Below are positions 44,563-52,958 of a stretch of DNA of 64,000 nucleotides, piece after piece. A program made the position numbers and the translations under genes. Each line of letters begins with the position of its first letter. The stretch's first letter is position 1. The DNA is from Lederbergia panacisoli (lineage in GTDB: Bacteria; Bacillota; Bacilli; Bacillales; Bacillaceae_C): the NCBI RefSeq assembly GCF_024626525.1, contig NZ_JANJGU010000003.1:153901-217900 (forward strand), given 5' to 3'. Below the pieces are notes generated by a model. That model was not told the DNA's origin, did not search any database, and was given only the letters and a program-made list of their open reading frames with translations.

Positions 44563-45066
44563 ATGTTTGTTATGCTGAATGACCATCTACGATTAATGAA
44601 TATATTTGCTGTAGCAGGAGAAATAGTCGGTCGTAAGAAGCTGCAAAAGATGGTTTATATTGCAAAGAAATTAAATTTCCCTTTTCAGGAAAAGTTTGAA
44701 TTTCATTTTTACGGTCCATATTCAGAAGAGTTGACATTACGAGTTGAGGAATTATGTAATTTTGGCTTTATTGATGAAGTGAAGGAAGAAAAAAGCGGAT
44801 ATGTTCATTATAAATATAGGGTGACAGAGGCAGGACAGGAATTTTTAAATTCATATGAAATAAATCTGCCGAACTTGAAGGAATGCCTAGCAAAGATGAA
44901 CGAAAAAAATGCTCGTTTTCTTGAGCTCGTTTCGACTGTTTTATACTTTGATTCATTACCAAAGCCCGAAGTGGAAGAAAAAATCCAAGTATTAAAAAGC
45001 GAGCAATTATATACAAAGGAAGAAATTGAAGAAGCGTATGCATATATTGAAGATTTGAGGAAATGA
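44563..45066 (+). CDS. ywgA: YwgA family protein
   Basis: 167 aa. LMNIFAVAGEIVGRKKLQKM and FEFHFYGPYSEEL are conserved YwgA sequences, resembling the SocA/antitoxin-associated Panacea-like winged fold in outline. AGGAG is 5 bases before ATG 44563; ATG 44572 is an alternative. It follows ywfO directly, as in B. subtilis. Function unknown. Confidence 0.9.
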   Translation: MFVMLNDHLRLMNIFAVAGEIVGRKKLQKMVYIAKKLNFPFQEKFEFHFYGPYSEELTLRVEELCNFGFIDEVKEEKSGYVHYKYRVTEAGQEFLNSYEINLPNLKECLAKMNEKNARFLELVSTVLYFDSLPKPEVEEKIQVLKSEQLYTKEEIEEAYAYIEDLRK

Positions 45067-45092
45067 CGGTAGCGGATTAAGGTTTTTAAATG

Positions 45093-45124
45093 GGGCATCG
45101 GCAAGTGTACCGATGCCCTTATGT
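45093..45124 (+). terminator. Terminator-like hairpin after ywgA
   Basis: GGGCATCGG (45093-45101) pairs with CCGATGCCC (45110-45118), followed by TTATGTTT. Confidence 0.7.
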
Positions 45125-45133
45125 TTGAGTTAG

Positions 45134-45285
45134 TGTCTAGCTACAGCACCTATCGACTAGTGGATTTCTACTTCCCTTCCTACGATAAGGAAGCCAGACT
45201 CGTCCTACCGGACTCATCGTGTTTCCTTTATCTCGTTAGGGAATACGAAATCGATACGTCGATGGAACAGGCGCTTCCGCTTTTC
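45134..45285. repeat. Type 1 hairpin element, copy E (reverse)
   Basis: 152 bp, TGTCTAGCTACAGCACC to GCGCTTCCGCTTTTC. Its arms pair as GATTTC/GAAATC and TTCCC/GGGAA in forward orientation, a different arm sequence from copies A and F. Its forward first base coincides with the last base of the ywhB stop codon (TAG). Confidence 0.9.
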
Positions 45286-45470
45286 TATTCGTCACTTAAT
45301 CTCTTTCCGCCAACCGCATAATGGTTTTTGCTCATTTCCTCTATGAAAACAACAACTTTGTCTTCCGAGGCTCCAGTTGTTTCAACAACGGCGGCTGTTA
45401 CTTTTTCTACCAAGGCTTTTTTCTGTTCTTCATTTCGGCCTTCTAGCATTTTTACAGTTACGTAAGGCAT
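45285..45470 (-). CDS. ywhB: 4-oxalocrotonate tautomerase-like protein YwhB
   Basis: 61 aa from ATG 45470 (AGGAGGAAT upstream). MPYVTVKMLEGRNEEQKK has the catalytic Pro directly after Met, and the C-terminal VVVFIEEMSKNHYAVGGKR matches. YwhB is a small hexameric tautomerase with promiscuous keto-enol activity. Its stop codon is the edge of repeat E. Length is standard for 4-OT. Confidence 0.93.
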   Translation of the reverse strand: MPYVTVKMLEGRNEEQKKALVEKVTAAVVETTGASEDKVVVFIEEMSKNHYAVGGKRLSDE

Positions 45471-45600
45471 GTATAAATTCCTCCTACAAAAATATGTACT
45501 CAAGGAAAGTGTATGCTTTTTTATAGGTTGAATCAATAAGGATTTATCCTAATTTTTGCTATAATGTTTTGGAAGAGTTAATTATGAAGGGGTTGGATAT

Positions 45601-46254
45601 GTGGAACGTTTTCTTAGATTCCCTCTTGAAGAAATTCCGTTAATTGCAGCGATATTGCTCATCGCTTTTACTGTGCATGAATTTGCACATGCTTATACAG
45701 CCTATAAATTTGGAGATACGACTGCCAAAGATCAGGGAAGATTGACATTGAATCCAATCCACCATTTGGATCCGATTGGGACATTGCTCATTTTTATCGC
45801 AGGCTTTGGTTGGGCAAGACCTGTCCCGGTTAATAGATATCATTTTAAAAATCCTCGTCTCGGTGGTATAGTGGTGTCCTTGATGGGGCCGGTAAGTAAT
45901 TTCTTACTTGCTTTTATTGGGATGGGTGTTTTATATATACTTATTATAACGGGGGTTGCTGCATCATTACCGCCTTTGGTTATGAAGTTCTTTGATTTAT
46001 TTGTATATTTTAATGTTTTATTATTTGTTTTTAATTTACTGCCGCTCCCGCCTTTGGATGGATATAGGATTTTAGAAGATCTTCTACCGCCTTCAGTAAG
46101 GGCAAAAATGACGCAGTATGAGCAATTTGGTTCATTACTATTTATCGTTCTAGTTATAACTCCGCTTGGGCAGTATACGATTTACCCAGTTATCTACACA
46201 GCAGTTCCTTTTTTTATTGAAAGTATTCAAAATGTGTTTGCATTGTTTATATAA
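45601..46254 (+). CDS. ywhC: Site-2 protease family membrane metalloprotease YwhC
   Basis: 217 aa, about five transmembrane helices. HEFAHAYTAYKFGD carries the HExxH zinc site near residue 25; PLPPLDGYRIL supplies the LDG motif near 155. Start GTG 45601 with GAAGGGG upstream. Substrate unknown. Order ywhB-ywhC-ywhD matches B. subtilis. Confidence 0.92.
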   Translation: MERFLRFPLEEIPLIAAILLIAFTVHEFAHAYTAYKFGDTTAKDQGRLTLNPIHHLDPIGTLLIFIAGFGWARPVPVNRYHFKNPRLGGIVVSLMGPVSNFLLAFIGMGVLYILIITGVAASLPPLVMKFFDLFVYFNVLLFVFNLLPLPPLDGYRILEDLLPPSVRAKMTQYEQFGSLLFIVLVITPLGQYTIYPVIYTAVPFFIESIQNVFALFI

Positions 46255-46286
46255 GGTAAAAATGAAAAGTGTGAGGAGGTTTTTTG

Positions 46287-46808
46287 GTGGAACAAGGGAA
46301 GAAGAAACTAGAATTCAATATTATTAAAAATGACCCTACAGACGGGCATAAAGGATTCGGAATTGGCTCTCTTAGTTTGGAAAATATAACTCCTATAATG
46401 GTAGATGTAGAATCCGGAGAAGTGTGGATTGAACTTCAAGCCATGCATGCCAGGAGCAAGACGGAGCGTGGGGTTAGATACGTAAAAAGTCTTGAGGAGC
46501 TTTTAACGGATTATCCGAATGAAGATACAAAGAAATACTGGATCATATGGGTAGCGGTCGATCGAAAGCCAGAGGGACCATATTATGCAGGGGTCACTGC
46601 TTGCGAATTATATATTAATCGCCCTGCACGTAGAGGCTACAAATCGATGCCAGAACATGTGAACCATATGGATAGGGCAATGAAAGGGCAGGTCATTGTT
46701 CATAATATGGAAGAAGAATCGAGAAAAAACCTGGCAGCATTTTTAAAACAGCACGATGAAGGAATATGGGATCGCTCAAGTGAAGAACTGAAAGAAGAAT
46801 TTAATTAA
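46287..46808 (+). CDS. ywhD: YwhD family protein
   Basis: 173 aa from GTG 46287 (GAGGAGGT 6 bases upstream; the TTG just before is too close). FNIIKNDPTDGHKGFGIGSL and the central IELQAMHARSKTERGVRYV are family signatures. No membrane segment. Function unknown. Confidence 0.9.
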   Translation: MEQGKKKLEFNIIKNDPTDGHKGFGIGSLSLENITPIMVDVESGEVWIELQAMHARSKTERGVRYVKSLEELLTDYPNEDTKKYWIIWVAVDRKPEGPYYAGVTACELYINRPARRGYKSMPEHVNHMDRAMKGQVIVHNMEEESRKNLAAFLKQHDEGIWDRSSEELKEEFN

Positions 46809-46928
46809 GCAGTAGAAAGATTTGTACAATCTATGACATTTTGCAAATATAGTAGTGCGTACTTGCCGATTGAGCAGAAAAAAAGTAAACTTACATATAG
46901 TTTGCACATTAAATGCGAACTAGGACAC
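46809..46928. other. Intergenic stretch without recognised feature
   Basis: AT-rich sequence between ywhD and the repeat array. No hairpin or frame is evident. Confidence 0.4.
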
Positions 46929-47082
46929 GAAAAGCGGAAGCGCCTGTTCATCGACGTACAAACTACAGTGACTTCGACTGAGATAAAGGAAACACGGTGA
47001 GCCTGCAAGGCGAATCGATGTAGACTTATCGTAGGGAAAAGTCATGTAGTTCGCTAGTCGCTAGGCGCTGCAGCTGGACAAC
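46929..47082. repeat. Type 1 hairpin element, copy F
   Basis: 154 bp. Arms ACTACA/TGTAGT and TGACTT/AAGTCA pair with one bulged base; core GAGATAAAGGAAACAC and CTTATCGTAGGG. It begins the four-element array. Confidence 0.9.
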
Positions 47083-47237
47083 GAAAAGCGGAAGCGCCTG
47101 TTCATCGACGTACGAACTACAGTGACTTCGACTGAGATAAAGGAAACACGGTGAGCCTGCAAGGCGAATCGATGTAGACTTATCGTAGGGAGAAGTCATG
47201 TAGTTCGCTAGTCGCTAGGCGCTGCAGCTGGACACAC
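47083..47237. repeat. Type 1 hairpin element, copy G
   Basis: Starts 154 bp after copy F and is almost identical to it (155 bp to the next element). Confidence 0.9.
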
Positions 47238-47361
47238 GAAAAGCGGAAGGCGCCTGATTAGCCCCGACAAGCAAATGTTCTGAGGCAAAAAAGTCTGCAC
47301 TTTGACTTTTATTGCCTCAGGTTATTTGACCTCGAGGGGCTGGCGCTGCAGCTGGACACAC
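47238..47361. repeat. Type 2 hairpin element, copy H
   Basis: 124 bp. Starts GAAAAGCGGAAGGCGCC, ends GGCGCTGCAGCTGGACAC. Internal arms AGCCCC/GGGGCT, CTGAGGCAA/TTGCCTCAG and AAAGTC/GACTTT form a long hairpin. Confidence 0.9.
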
Positions 47362-47484
47362 GAAAAGCGGAAGGCGCCTGATTAGCCCCGACAAGCAAAT
47401 GTTCTGAGGCAAAAAAGTCTGCACTTTGACTTTTATTGCCTCAGGTTATTTGACCTCGAGGGGCTGGCGCCTGCAGCTGGACAC
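47362..47484. repeat. Type 2 hairpin element, copy I
   Basis: About 123 bp, nearly identical to H and placed directly behind it. It ends GCAGCTGGACAC just before a terminator hairpin. Confidence 0.9.
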
Positions 47485-47486
47485 TG

Positions 47487-47517
47487 AAACCTGAGGCCGC
47501 ACACCTCAGGTTTTTTT
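47487..47517 (+). terminator. Intrinsic terminator before vanR-like gene
   Basis: AAACCTGAGG (47487-47496) pairs with CCTCAGGTTT (47504-47513), followed by T residues to 47517. Confidence 0.85.
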
Positions 47518-47541
47518 ATCGATTATTTAGGTGGTGAAATT

Positions 47542-48228
47542 ATGGTAACAGTATTGATAGCGGATGATGAAAAAGAGATTGCTGATTTAGTAGGATTTCA
47601 TTTAGAGAAGGAAGGCTATCAAATCATCAAAGTTCACGACGGAATGGAAGCGCTTCAGGCGATACAAACACGAAATATCGATTTAGCTGTTTTAGATATT
47701 ATGATGCCGAAAATGGATGGTTATGAAGTGATTCGCGAAATTCGCGAGGAATATGCATTGCCTGTTATTTTTTTAAGTGCTAAACAATCTGATTTAGATA
47801 AAATTACAGGACTTGTGATGGGCGCAGACGATTATATGTCTAAACCGTTCAACCCAATGGAATTGGTGGCAAGGGTCAACGCCCAGCTTCGCCGCTCCAA
47901 GCTTTTGAGTCAAACTAATGGAAAAAGCCATGAAATAGAAGTGGGCGGATTGAATATAAATTTGGACGAACGGACAGTAACATTATACGGTGAGATAATT
48001 GAATTAACCCCAAAAGAGTTTGATATTTTATACTTATTAGCTAGTTACCCAAAGAAGGTTTATAGTGTAGAAAACATCTTCCAGCACGTGTGGGGGGAAG
48101 AGTATTATGAAGGCAGTAATACCGTAATGGTACATATTCGAGGTTTACGAAAAAAGTTAAAAGAAGACCAGCAAAAAAATAAATTCATTAAAACCGTTTG
48201 GGGAGTTGGGTATACATTCAATGGCTAA
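47542..48228 (+). CDS. VanR-like OmpR-family response regulator
   Basis: 228 aa. Receiver with D52 in AVLDIMMPKMDG and KPF switch; winged helix with LTPKEFDILYLLA and the ending KFIKTVWGVGYTF. The sequence style is VanR. It overlaps its kinase by 8 bases. With VanS-like and VanY-like genes following it makes a VanRSY-type set. No vanHAX ligase cassette is present, so this is probably a cell-wall regulatory set, not vancomycin resistance. Confidence 0.88.
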   Translation: MVTVLIADDEKEIADLVGFHLEKEGYQIIKVHDGMEALQAIQTRNIDLAVLDIMMPKMDGYEVIREIREEYALPVIFLSAKQSDLDKITGLVMGADDYMSKPFNPMELVARVNAQLRRSKLLSQTNGKSHEIEVGGLNINLDERTVTLYGEIIELTPKEFDILYLLASYPKKVYSVENIFQHVWGEEYYEGSNTVMVHIRGLRKKLKEDQQKNKFIKTVWGVGYTFNG

Positions 48229-49318
48229 AATAATGCGCAGCTTTCGAACTCAAATGATCATTCGTCTATGCGTCAGCATGCTCATGGCAGGCACGATTAC
48301 GTTCGGTCTCTATAAAATACTCCAGCATTATTATCAAACATCTCAAGTGCAAATGGGAGAACCGTTGGCAAATATTCGAAGAACAATTGCGAGTATAGGG
48401 GATATTAATGTCTTCCTCATTATTTTTATTCCGCTTGCGATTCTGTTTTTTTTCTTACTTACAAAGTCTTACGGAACGTATTTTAAAAAAATTTCAACTG
48501 GCATTCATCAGATTGCAAATGGTGATTTTAATAGCCGGGTACATATTTCTACGAATGATGAGTTCAGAGTGATCGCTGAGGATATTAATAAAGCTGCACA
48601 GGAATTGAAAGAATCTTTGCAAAGAGAAAATCTTGCCATCAGCAGTAAAGAGCAACTTATCGTCAACTTAGCCCATGATTTACGTACACCACTCACTTCT
48701 GTTTTAGGATATTTAGAATTGCTTATGAAGGATCAACAAATTTCCGAAGATCAAATGAAGCATTTTTTGTCGATTGCCCATACAAAATCATTACGCTTGG
48801 AGAAATTGATAGATGAACTTTTTGAAATCTCCCGCTTAAATTACGGTATGCTAAAAATGGAAAAGGACCCAATCAATATTGGAGAACTGATCCTACAATT
48901 AAAAGAGGAATTTTATCCGAGTTTAGAAAAAAACCATTTAATTGCTAGGATAGATATGGTTCCGAACCTGCAAATTCTAGGTGACGGGGAAATGCTGGCG
49001 CGAGTATTTGAGAATTTACTAACGAATGCCATCCGCTACGGTTCAGAAGGAAAATATATTGATATAAAAGGGTATGCAGATGGAAATATGATAGTTATAG
49101 ACGTCATGAACTACGGAAGTTATATTCCAGAAGATGACCTAACCCATATTTTTGATGTGTTTTATACAGGCGACCGCTCTCGCTCGTTGGAGCATAATAG
49201 TACAGGACTAGGGCTTTTCATAGCTAAAAATATTATCGAACAGCATAACGGAACGATTACAGCTTATAGCGATCCCATTCATACTAAGTTTGAAGTTCGT
49301 CTGCCTCGACAAGTATAG
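48221..49318 (+). CDS. VanS-like sensor histidine kinase
   Basis: 365 aa from ATG 48221, overlapping the regulator stop (ATGGCTAA). Two transmembrane helices (about 15-32 and 62-82) around a roughly 30-residue outer loop, HAMP, HisKA with H152 in NLAHDLRTPLTS, and HATPase with NLLTNAIRYG and STGLGLFIA. The small loop resembles VanS. Signal unknown. Confidence 0.87.
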   Translation: MAKIMRSFRTQMIIRLCVSMLMAGTITFGLYKILQHYYQTSQVQMGEPLANIRRTIASIGDINVFLIIFIPLAILFFFLLTKSYGTYFKKISTGIHQIANGDFNSRVHISTNDEFRVIAEDINKAAQELKESLQRENLAISSKEQLIVNLAHDLRTPLTSVLGYLELLMKDQQISEDQMKHFLSIAHTKSLRLEKLIDELFEISRLNYGMLKMEKDPINIGELILQLKEEFYPSLEKNHLIARIDMVPNLQILGDGEMLARVFENLLTNAIRYGSEGKYIDIKGYADGNMIVIDVMNYGSYIPEDDLTHIFDVFYTGDRSRSLEHNSTGLGLFIAKNIIEQHNGTITAYSDPIHTKFEVRLPRQV

Positions 49319-49365
49319 AAAATTGAAGTCTTTTAAGGTCTATATTTTAGAACTATGGCTAACGC

Positions 49366-49512
49366 TGTCCACCTCCAGCGCCTATCGACTAGCAAACTTC
49401 TTGTCCTTCTCCCTACGATAAGTCAACATCGACTCGTCCCTCGTCGTGTTTCCTTTATCTCAGTCGAAGGCCCTGAAGTTTGTACGTCGATGAACAGGCG
49501 CTTCCGCTTTTC
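49366..49512. repeat. Type 1 hairpin element, copy J (reverse)
   Basis: About 147 bp, TGTCCACCTCCAGCGCC to CGCTTCCGCTTTTC. Forward arms AAACTTC/GAAGTTT and GCCTTC/GAAGGA pair. Located between the vanS-like and vanY-like genes. Confidence 0.88.
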
Positions 49513-49595
49513 TTACAAATCTTAATAAAAACTTTATCTTTTCTTTCCTTTTTCTTTAATTGTCTTTCCTATTATAAAGATGGAGGGACGATAAG

Positions 49596-50435
49596 ATGAA
49601 AAAGATAAAGTGGATTGTGTTGTTAGGAATACTAGTGCTGTTATTCGGTTATAAGTTTAGTGATGGAAATCGGGAAATTAATATCTCGAACGAAAAAAGT
49701 AAGGATACCTCTCATATTACGATTGAAAAGGAACATGTTTATTATGGGAATTTATTATTGGTAGGTCTCGATAACCCGGTGCAAGATATAGGTGTACAGC
49801 GAGATGTGATCTATTTAAGTGGACACCCGGATTATATTCAAGAGTATCAATTGCTGGATCCCGCAATCATGTTATCGGAAATGGTGGCAGAGCGCTTCTC
49901 TGCAATGGTCAATGCAGCTAAAAAAGATCATGTCAACCATTTTATGATTAATAGTGGTTTTCGTAGTTTCGAAGAACAAAACCAGCTTTATGAAGAGATG
50001 GGACCTGCATATGCTTTGCCCGCGGGATTTAGTGAACATAATTTGGGGTTGGCACTTGATATTGGCTCAACGTTAAATAAAATGGAGGATGCCGAAGAGG
50101 GAAAGTGGCTTGAGAAGAACTCCTGGAAATACGGATTTATTTTGCGTTACCCAAAAGATAAGACGGCGATTACTGGCATTCAGTATGAGCCATGGCATTT
50201 CCGCTATGTCGGTTTGCCGCATAGTGCCATTATGTTTAAAAAAAATTATACGTTGGAACAATATTTGGATTACGTAAAAAAGAAGAAGTCGTTTTCGCTT
50301 CGTTATGAAGGGAAGAAATATTATATTTCCTATTATGATTTCAAAGGAAAGCCTTCTATAAAAGCGGCAGTTAGCCGCAATTATGAAATATCCGGGGATA
50401 ATAAGAGTGGAATCATCGTAACAGGAGTGGAGTAA
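49596..50435 (+). CDS. D-Ala-D-Ala carboxypeptidase, VanY family
   Basis: 279 aa M15B peptidase. An N-terminal membrane anchor (about 5-22), then SGFRSFEEQNQLYEE, GFSEHNLGLALDIGS (zinc His/Asp) and EPWHFRYVGLPH (zinc His). It trims the terminal D-Ala from peptidoglycan precursors outside the membrane. It follows the VanRS-like pair but is separated by repeat J, so cotranscription is uncertain. Confidence 0.9.
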   Translation: MKKIKWIVLLGILVLLFGYKFSDGNREINISNEKSKDTSHITIEKEHVYYGNLLLVGLDNPVQDIGVQRDVIYLSGHPDYIQEYQLLDPAIMLSEMVAERFSAMVNAAKKDHVNHFMINSGFRSFEEQNQLYEEMGPAYALPAGFSEHNLGLALDIGSTLNKMEDAEEGKWLEKNSWKYGFILRYPKDKTAITGIQYEPWHFRYVGLPHSAIMFKKNYTLEQYLDYVKKKKSFSLRYEGKKYYISYYDFKGKPSIKAAVSRNYEISGDNKSGIIVTGVE

Positions 50436-50450
50436 TAGGAGGAACAAAAT

Positions 50451-50477
50451 AACGGAGCCAATTAATTTGGCCCCGTT
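50451..50477. terminator. Hairpin between vanY-like and pbpG
   Basis: AACGGAGCC (50451-50459) and GGCCCCGTT (50469-50477) pair with one mismatch. It spans the pbpG stop and is followed by TTTTG on the minus strand. Confidence 0.55.
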
Positions 50478-52462
50478 AGCAAGTGCTCTGTGCAAATTTC
50501 TTCCGGTTCAGTCCCTTTTTCAAAATAGGTTAACCTAAAGACCGGACATAGATTTGTAGCTAATTTTCCGTTTGTTGGGTCGATTGGAACAGCTGTTACT
50601 CCTGCAGGTGGCCTAAATGTATGCAGCTTTTCAGACTGGCCTTTTATGGCTCGCTCCATAAAACGAATCCACATATTTTTCGCGTAAACCTTATCCGCAG
50701 TTAAAGTGATTTCTTTTCCTTGGTCATAGCCTGTCCAAACGACAGCTGAAAGTCCCGGAGTGAAGCCGGCCATCCAGCTATCCGATATGGTTGAACCGGA
50801 TTTCCCGGCATATACTCTACTCATTTGGTTTGTAATCGAAGCCCCCGTAACGGTCGCATATCCATTCAATTTATGATCGAACATCCCTGTCATCATTTGA
50901 CTCATAATAAAGGCAAGTTCCGGCTTTAACACCTGTTCTTCTTTTTCCTCAACCTCGTAAATTACTTTTCCGCGATAATCTACTACTTTCTGAATAAAGA
51001 TTGGTTCTACATTTTTCCCGCCATTTGCTAGCATGCTATAAGCATTTAGCAATTCCACAACCTTTACCCCGGAAGTTCCGAGTGCAAGAGATGGAACAGG
51101 GGCCATCCTTGATGCGATTCCAAATTTATTAACGGTATCCACTAACACTTTTTCGCCAAGAAATAGATGAGTTTTAACAGCATATATATTGTCCGATACA
51201 GCGAGAGCCTGAGCCATCGTCACTCCACTATTCGCATAACGATTATTAAAATTATGCGGGGTGTATTCCGTATCTCCTTCGAATTTAAATGTGGTCGGTT
51301 CACTTCGCATCAAGGTTGACGGTGTAAAACCTCGCTCAAGTGCTGCGTAATAAAGAAGTGGTTTAATGGTAGATCCAGGTTGACGCACTGCTTGGGTTGC
51401 GCGGTTAAATGGACTTTCATCATAATTTCTTCCCCCTATTAGAGCTGTGACGAAACCTGTTTTCGGATCCATCGCCGCAAAGCCGACTTGAATATCTGAG
51501 TCTTTAGAGAACGTTTCGTTCATCACATTTTCCGCAATCTCTTGTTGCTTTGGATCAAGTGTTGTAAAAACTTTTAACCCGCCAAGCGCTAAAACTCTTT
51601 CATCAAGACCAACTTTCGTTAATAATTCCTTTTTTACGATATCATAAAAATAAGGAGCGGAGTCAGCGCGATGATGTGGGTGCTTTCCAGTGAAAATCAG
51701 TTGTTCTTCGCCAGCTTCTTTTGCAGTCTTTGCAGTAATCATGTTCGTTTTTTGCATTGATTTTAAAATGAGCAGCTGTCTTTTTTTAGCTTTTTCATAG
51801 TTAATGAGTGGCGAGTAAATGCCAGGACCTTTTGGAATTCCCGTGAGCATAGCACCTTCAGCAATACTTAAGTCCTTCGCATTCTTTCCGAAGTAAAATT
51901 GGCTTGCCGCTTCAATCCCATATGCACCGTGTCCAAAGTTTATCGTATTTAAATAACCTTCTAATATTTCATCTTTAGTATAATTTCCTTCGAGACGAAT
52001 CGTATAGATGGCTTCAGAAATTTTTCGTTTCCACGTTTTATCCATCGTCAAAAATAGATTTCGAGCATATTGTTGGGAAATGGTACTTGCTCCTTGCACT
52101 TTTTTCATCGCTTTCACATTCGCCACAACAGCACCAACAATTCTTTTAAAATCAAAGCCAGAATGATTGTAAAAAGTGCGGTCTTCAATGGCGATGGCCG
52201 CGTCAATCGTGGATGGAGAAATATCGTCGAGCTTTACCCAATAACGCTTTTCTCCACTATTGCTTTCTCCAATAACAGACCCGTCGTTCGCGTAATACAA
52301 AGTCGATTGTGGAATGGCAAGTGGTGGAGGACCAAGTATTTTAATATAAATAAAAAATGAGAAAATAAGCGCCCCGAGTGCCCCAATGGCTAAAATACTA
52401 GTAAACGTCAGCAGTCGAATTGTTCTCCACTTTTTTCTATGAGCTCTCGTTTCTGTCTCCAT
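50462..52462 (-). CDS. pbpG: Class A penicillin-binding protein (PbpG-like)
   Basis: 666 aa from ATG 52462. A cytoplasmic tail and transmembrane helix (about 17-40), glycosyltransferase with EDRTFYNHSGFDFKRIVGA, QQYARNLFL, and TINFGHGAYGIEAASQFYFG, then transpeptidase with PGSTIKPLLYY (SxxK), VSDNIYA (SxN) and the KSG box in YAGKSGSTISDSW. The usual KTG is KSG. PbpG (YwhE) in B. subtilis contributes to spore wall synthesis under SigF. The order next to speE matches B. subtilis. Confidence 0.92.
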   Translation of the reverse strand: METETRAHRKKWRTIRLLTFTSILAIGALGALIFSFFIYIKILGPPPLAIPQSTLYYANDGSVIGESNSGEKRYWVKLDDISPSTIDAAIAIEDRTFYNHSGFDFKRIVGAVVANVKAMKKVQGASTISQQYARNLFLTMDKTWKRKISEAIYTIRLEGNYTKDEILEGYLNTINFGHGAYGIEAASQFYFGKNAKDLSIAEGAMLTGIPKGPGIYSPLINYEKAKKRQLLILKSMQKTNMITAKTAKEAGEEQLIFTGKHPHHRADSAPYFYDIVKKELLTKVGLDERVLALGGLKVFTTLDPKQQEIAENVMNETFSKDSDIQVGFAAMDPKTGFVTALIGGRNYDESPFNRATQAVRQPGSTIKPLLYYAALERGFTPSTLMRSEPTTFKFEGDTEYTPHNFNNRYANSGVTMAQALAVSDNIYAVKTHLFLGEKVLVDTVNKFGIASRMAPVPSLALGTSGVKVVELLNAYSMLANGGKNVEPIFIQKVVDYRGKVIYEVEEKEEQVLKPELAFIMSQMMTGMFDHKLNGYATVTGASITNQMSRVYAGKSGSTISDSWMAGFTPGLSAVVWTGYDQGKEITLTADKVYAKNMWIRFMERAIKGQSEKLHTFRPPAGVTAVPIDPTNGKLATNLCPVFRLTYFEKGTEPEEICTEHLLTGPN

Positions 52463-52613
52463 ACCTTTCATCACCCCAATCTAGCAATCTTTTATCATCA
52501 GTATGAAAGAAAAACCATGATTTTATTCAACTCTTTCAAAAAATCTTTACTTTGTTGGCCGTTTTTTCTATAATTTTTGTGTTTGTAAATGTAAGCTAGT
52601 GGAAAACTATAAA

Positions 52614-52767
52614 GAAAAGCGAAAGCGCCTTGTTTATTGACGTATGGATTTCGTATTCCTTGACGAGATAAAGGAAACACGAAGAGTCCGTTAGGACGAA
52701 TCTGGCTTCCTTATCGTAGGAAGGGAAGAAGAAATCCACTAGTCGATAGGCGCTGTAGCTGGACAAA
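52614..52767. repeat. Type 1 hairpin element, copy K
   Basis: 154 bp. Starts GAAAAGCGAAAGCGCC; arms GGATTTC/GAAATCC and TTCCTT/AAGGGAA pair; the core has GAGATAAAGGAAACAC. Tandem with copy L. Confidence 0.9.
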
Positions 52768-52920
52768 GAAAAGCGAAAGCGCCTTGTTTATCGACGTATG
52801 GATTTCGTATTCCTTGACGAGATAAAGGAAACACGAAGAGTCCGTTAGGACGAATCTGGCTTCCTTATCGTAGGAAGGGAAGAAGAAATCCACTAGTCGA
52901 TAGGCGCTGTAGCTAGACAA
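52768..52920. repeat. Type 1 hairpin element, copy L
   Basis: Second unit at exactly 154 bp offset, ending GCTAGACAAA about 40 bases before the speE start. Nearly identical to K. Confidence 0.9.
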
Positions 52921-52958
52921 AATAATGTGCCCGGGCACACGGAAGGATGGCTGTAAAA

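Noticed and set aside
47542..50435. Vancomycin resistance operon
   Set aside because: vanH, vanA/B-type ligase and vanX are absent; only regulator, kinase and a carboxypeptidase are seen.
35930..52920. Insertion sequence with transposase
   Set aside because: None of the copies is longer than about 335 bp even when composite, and no transposase frame is present.
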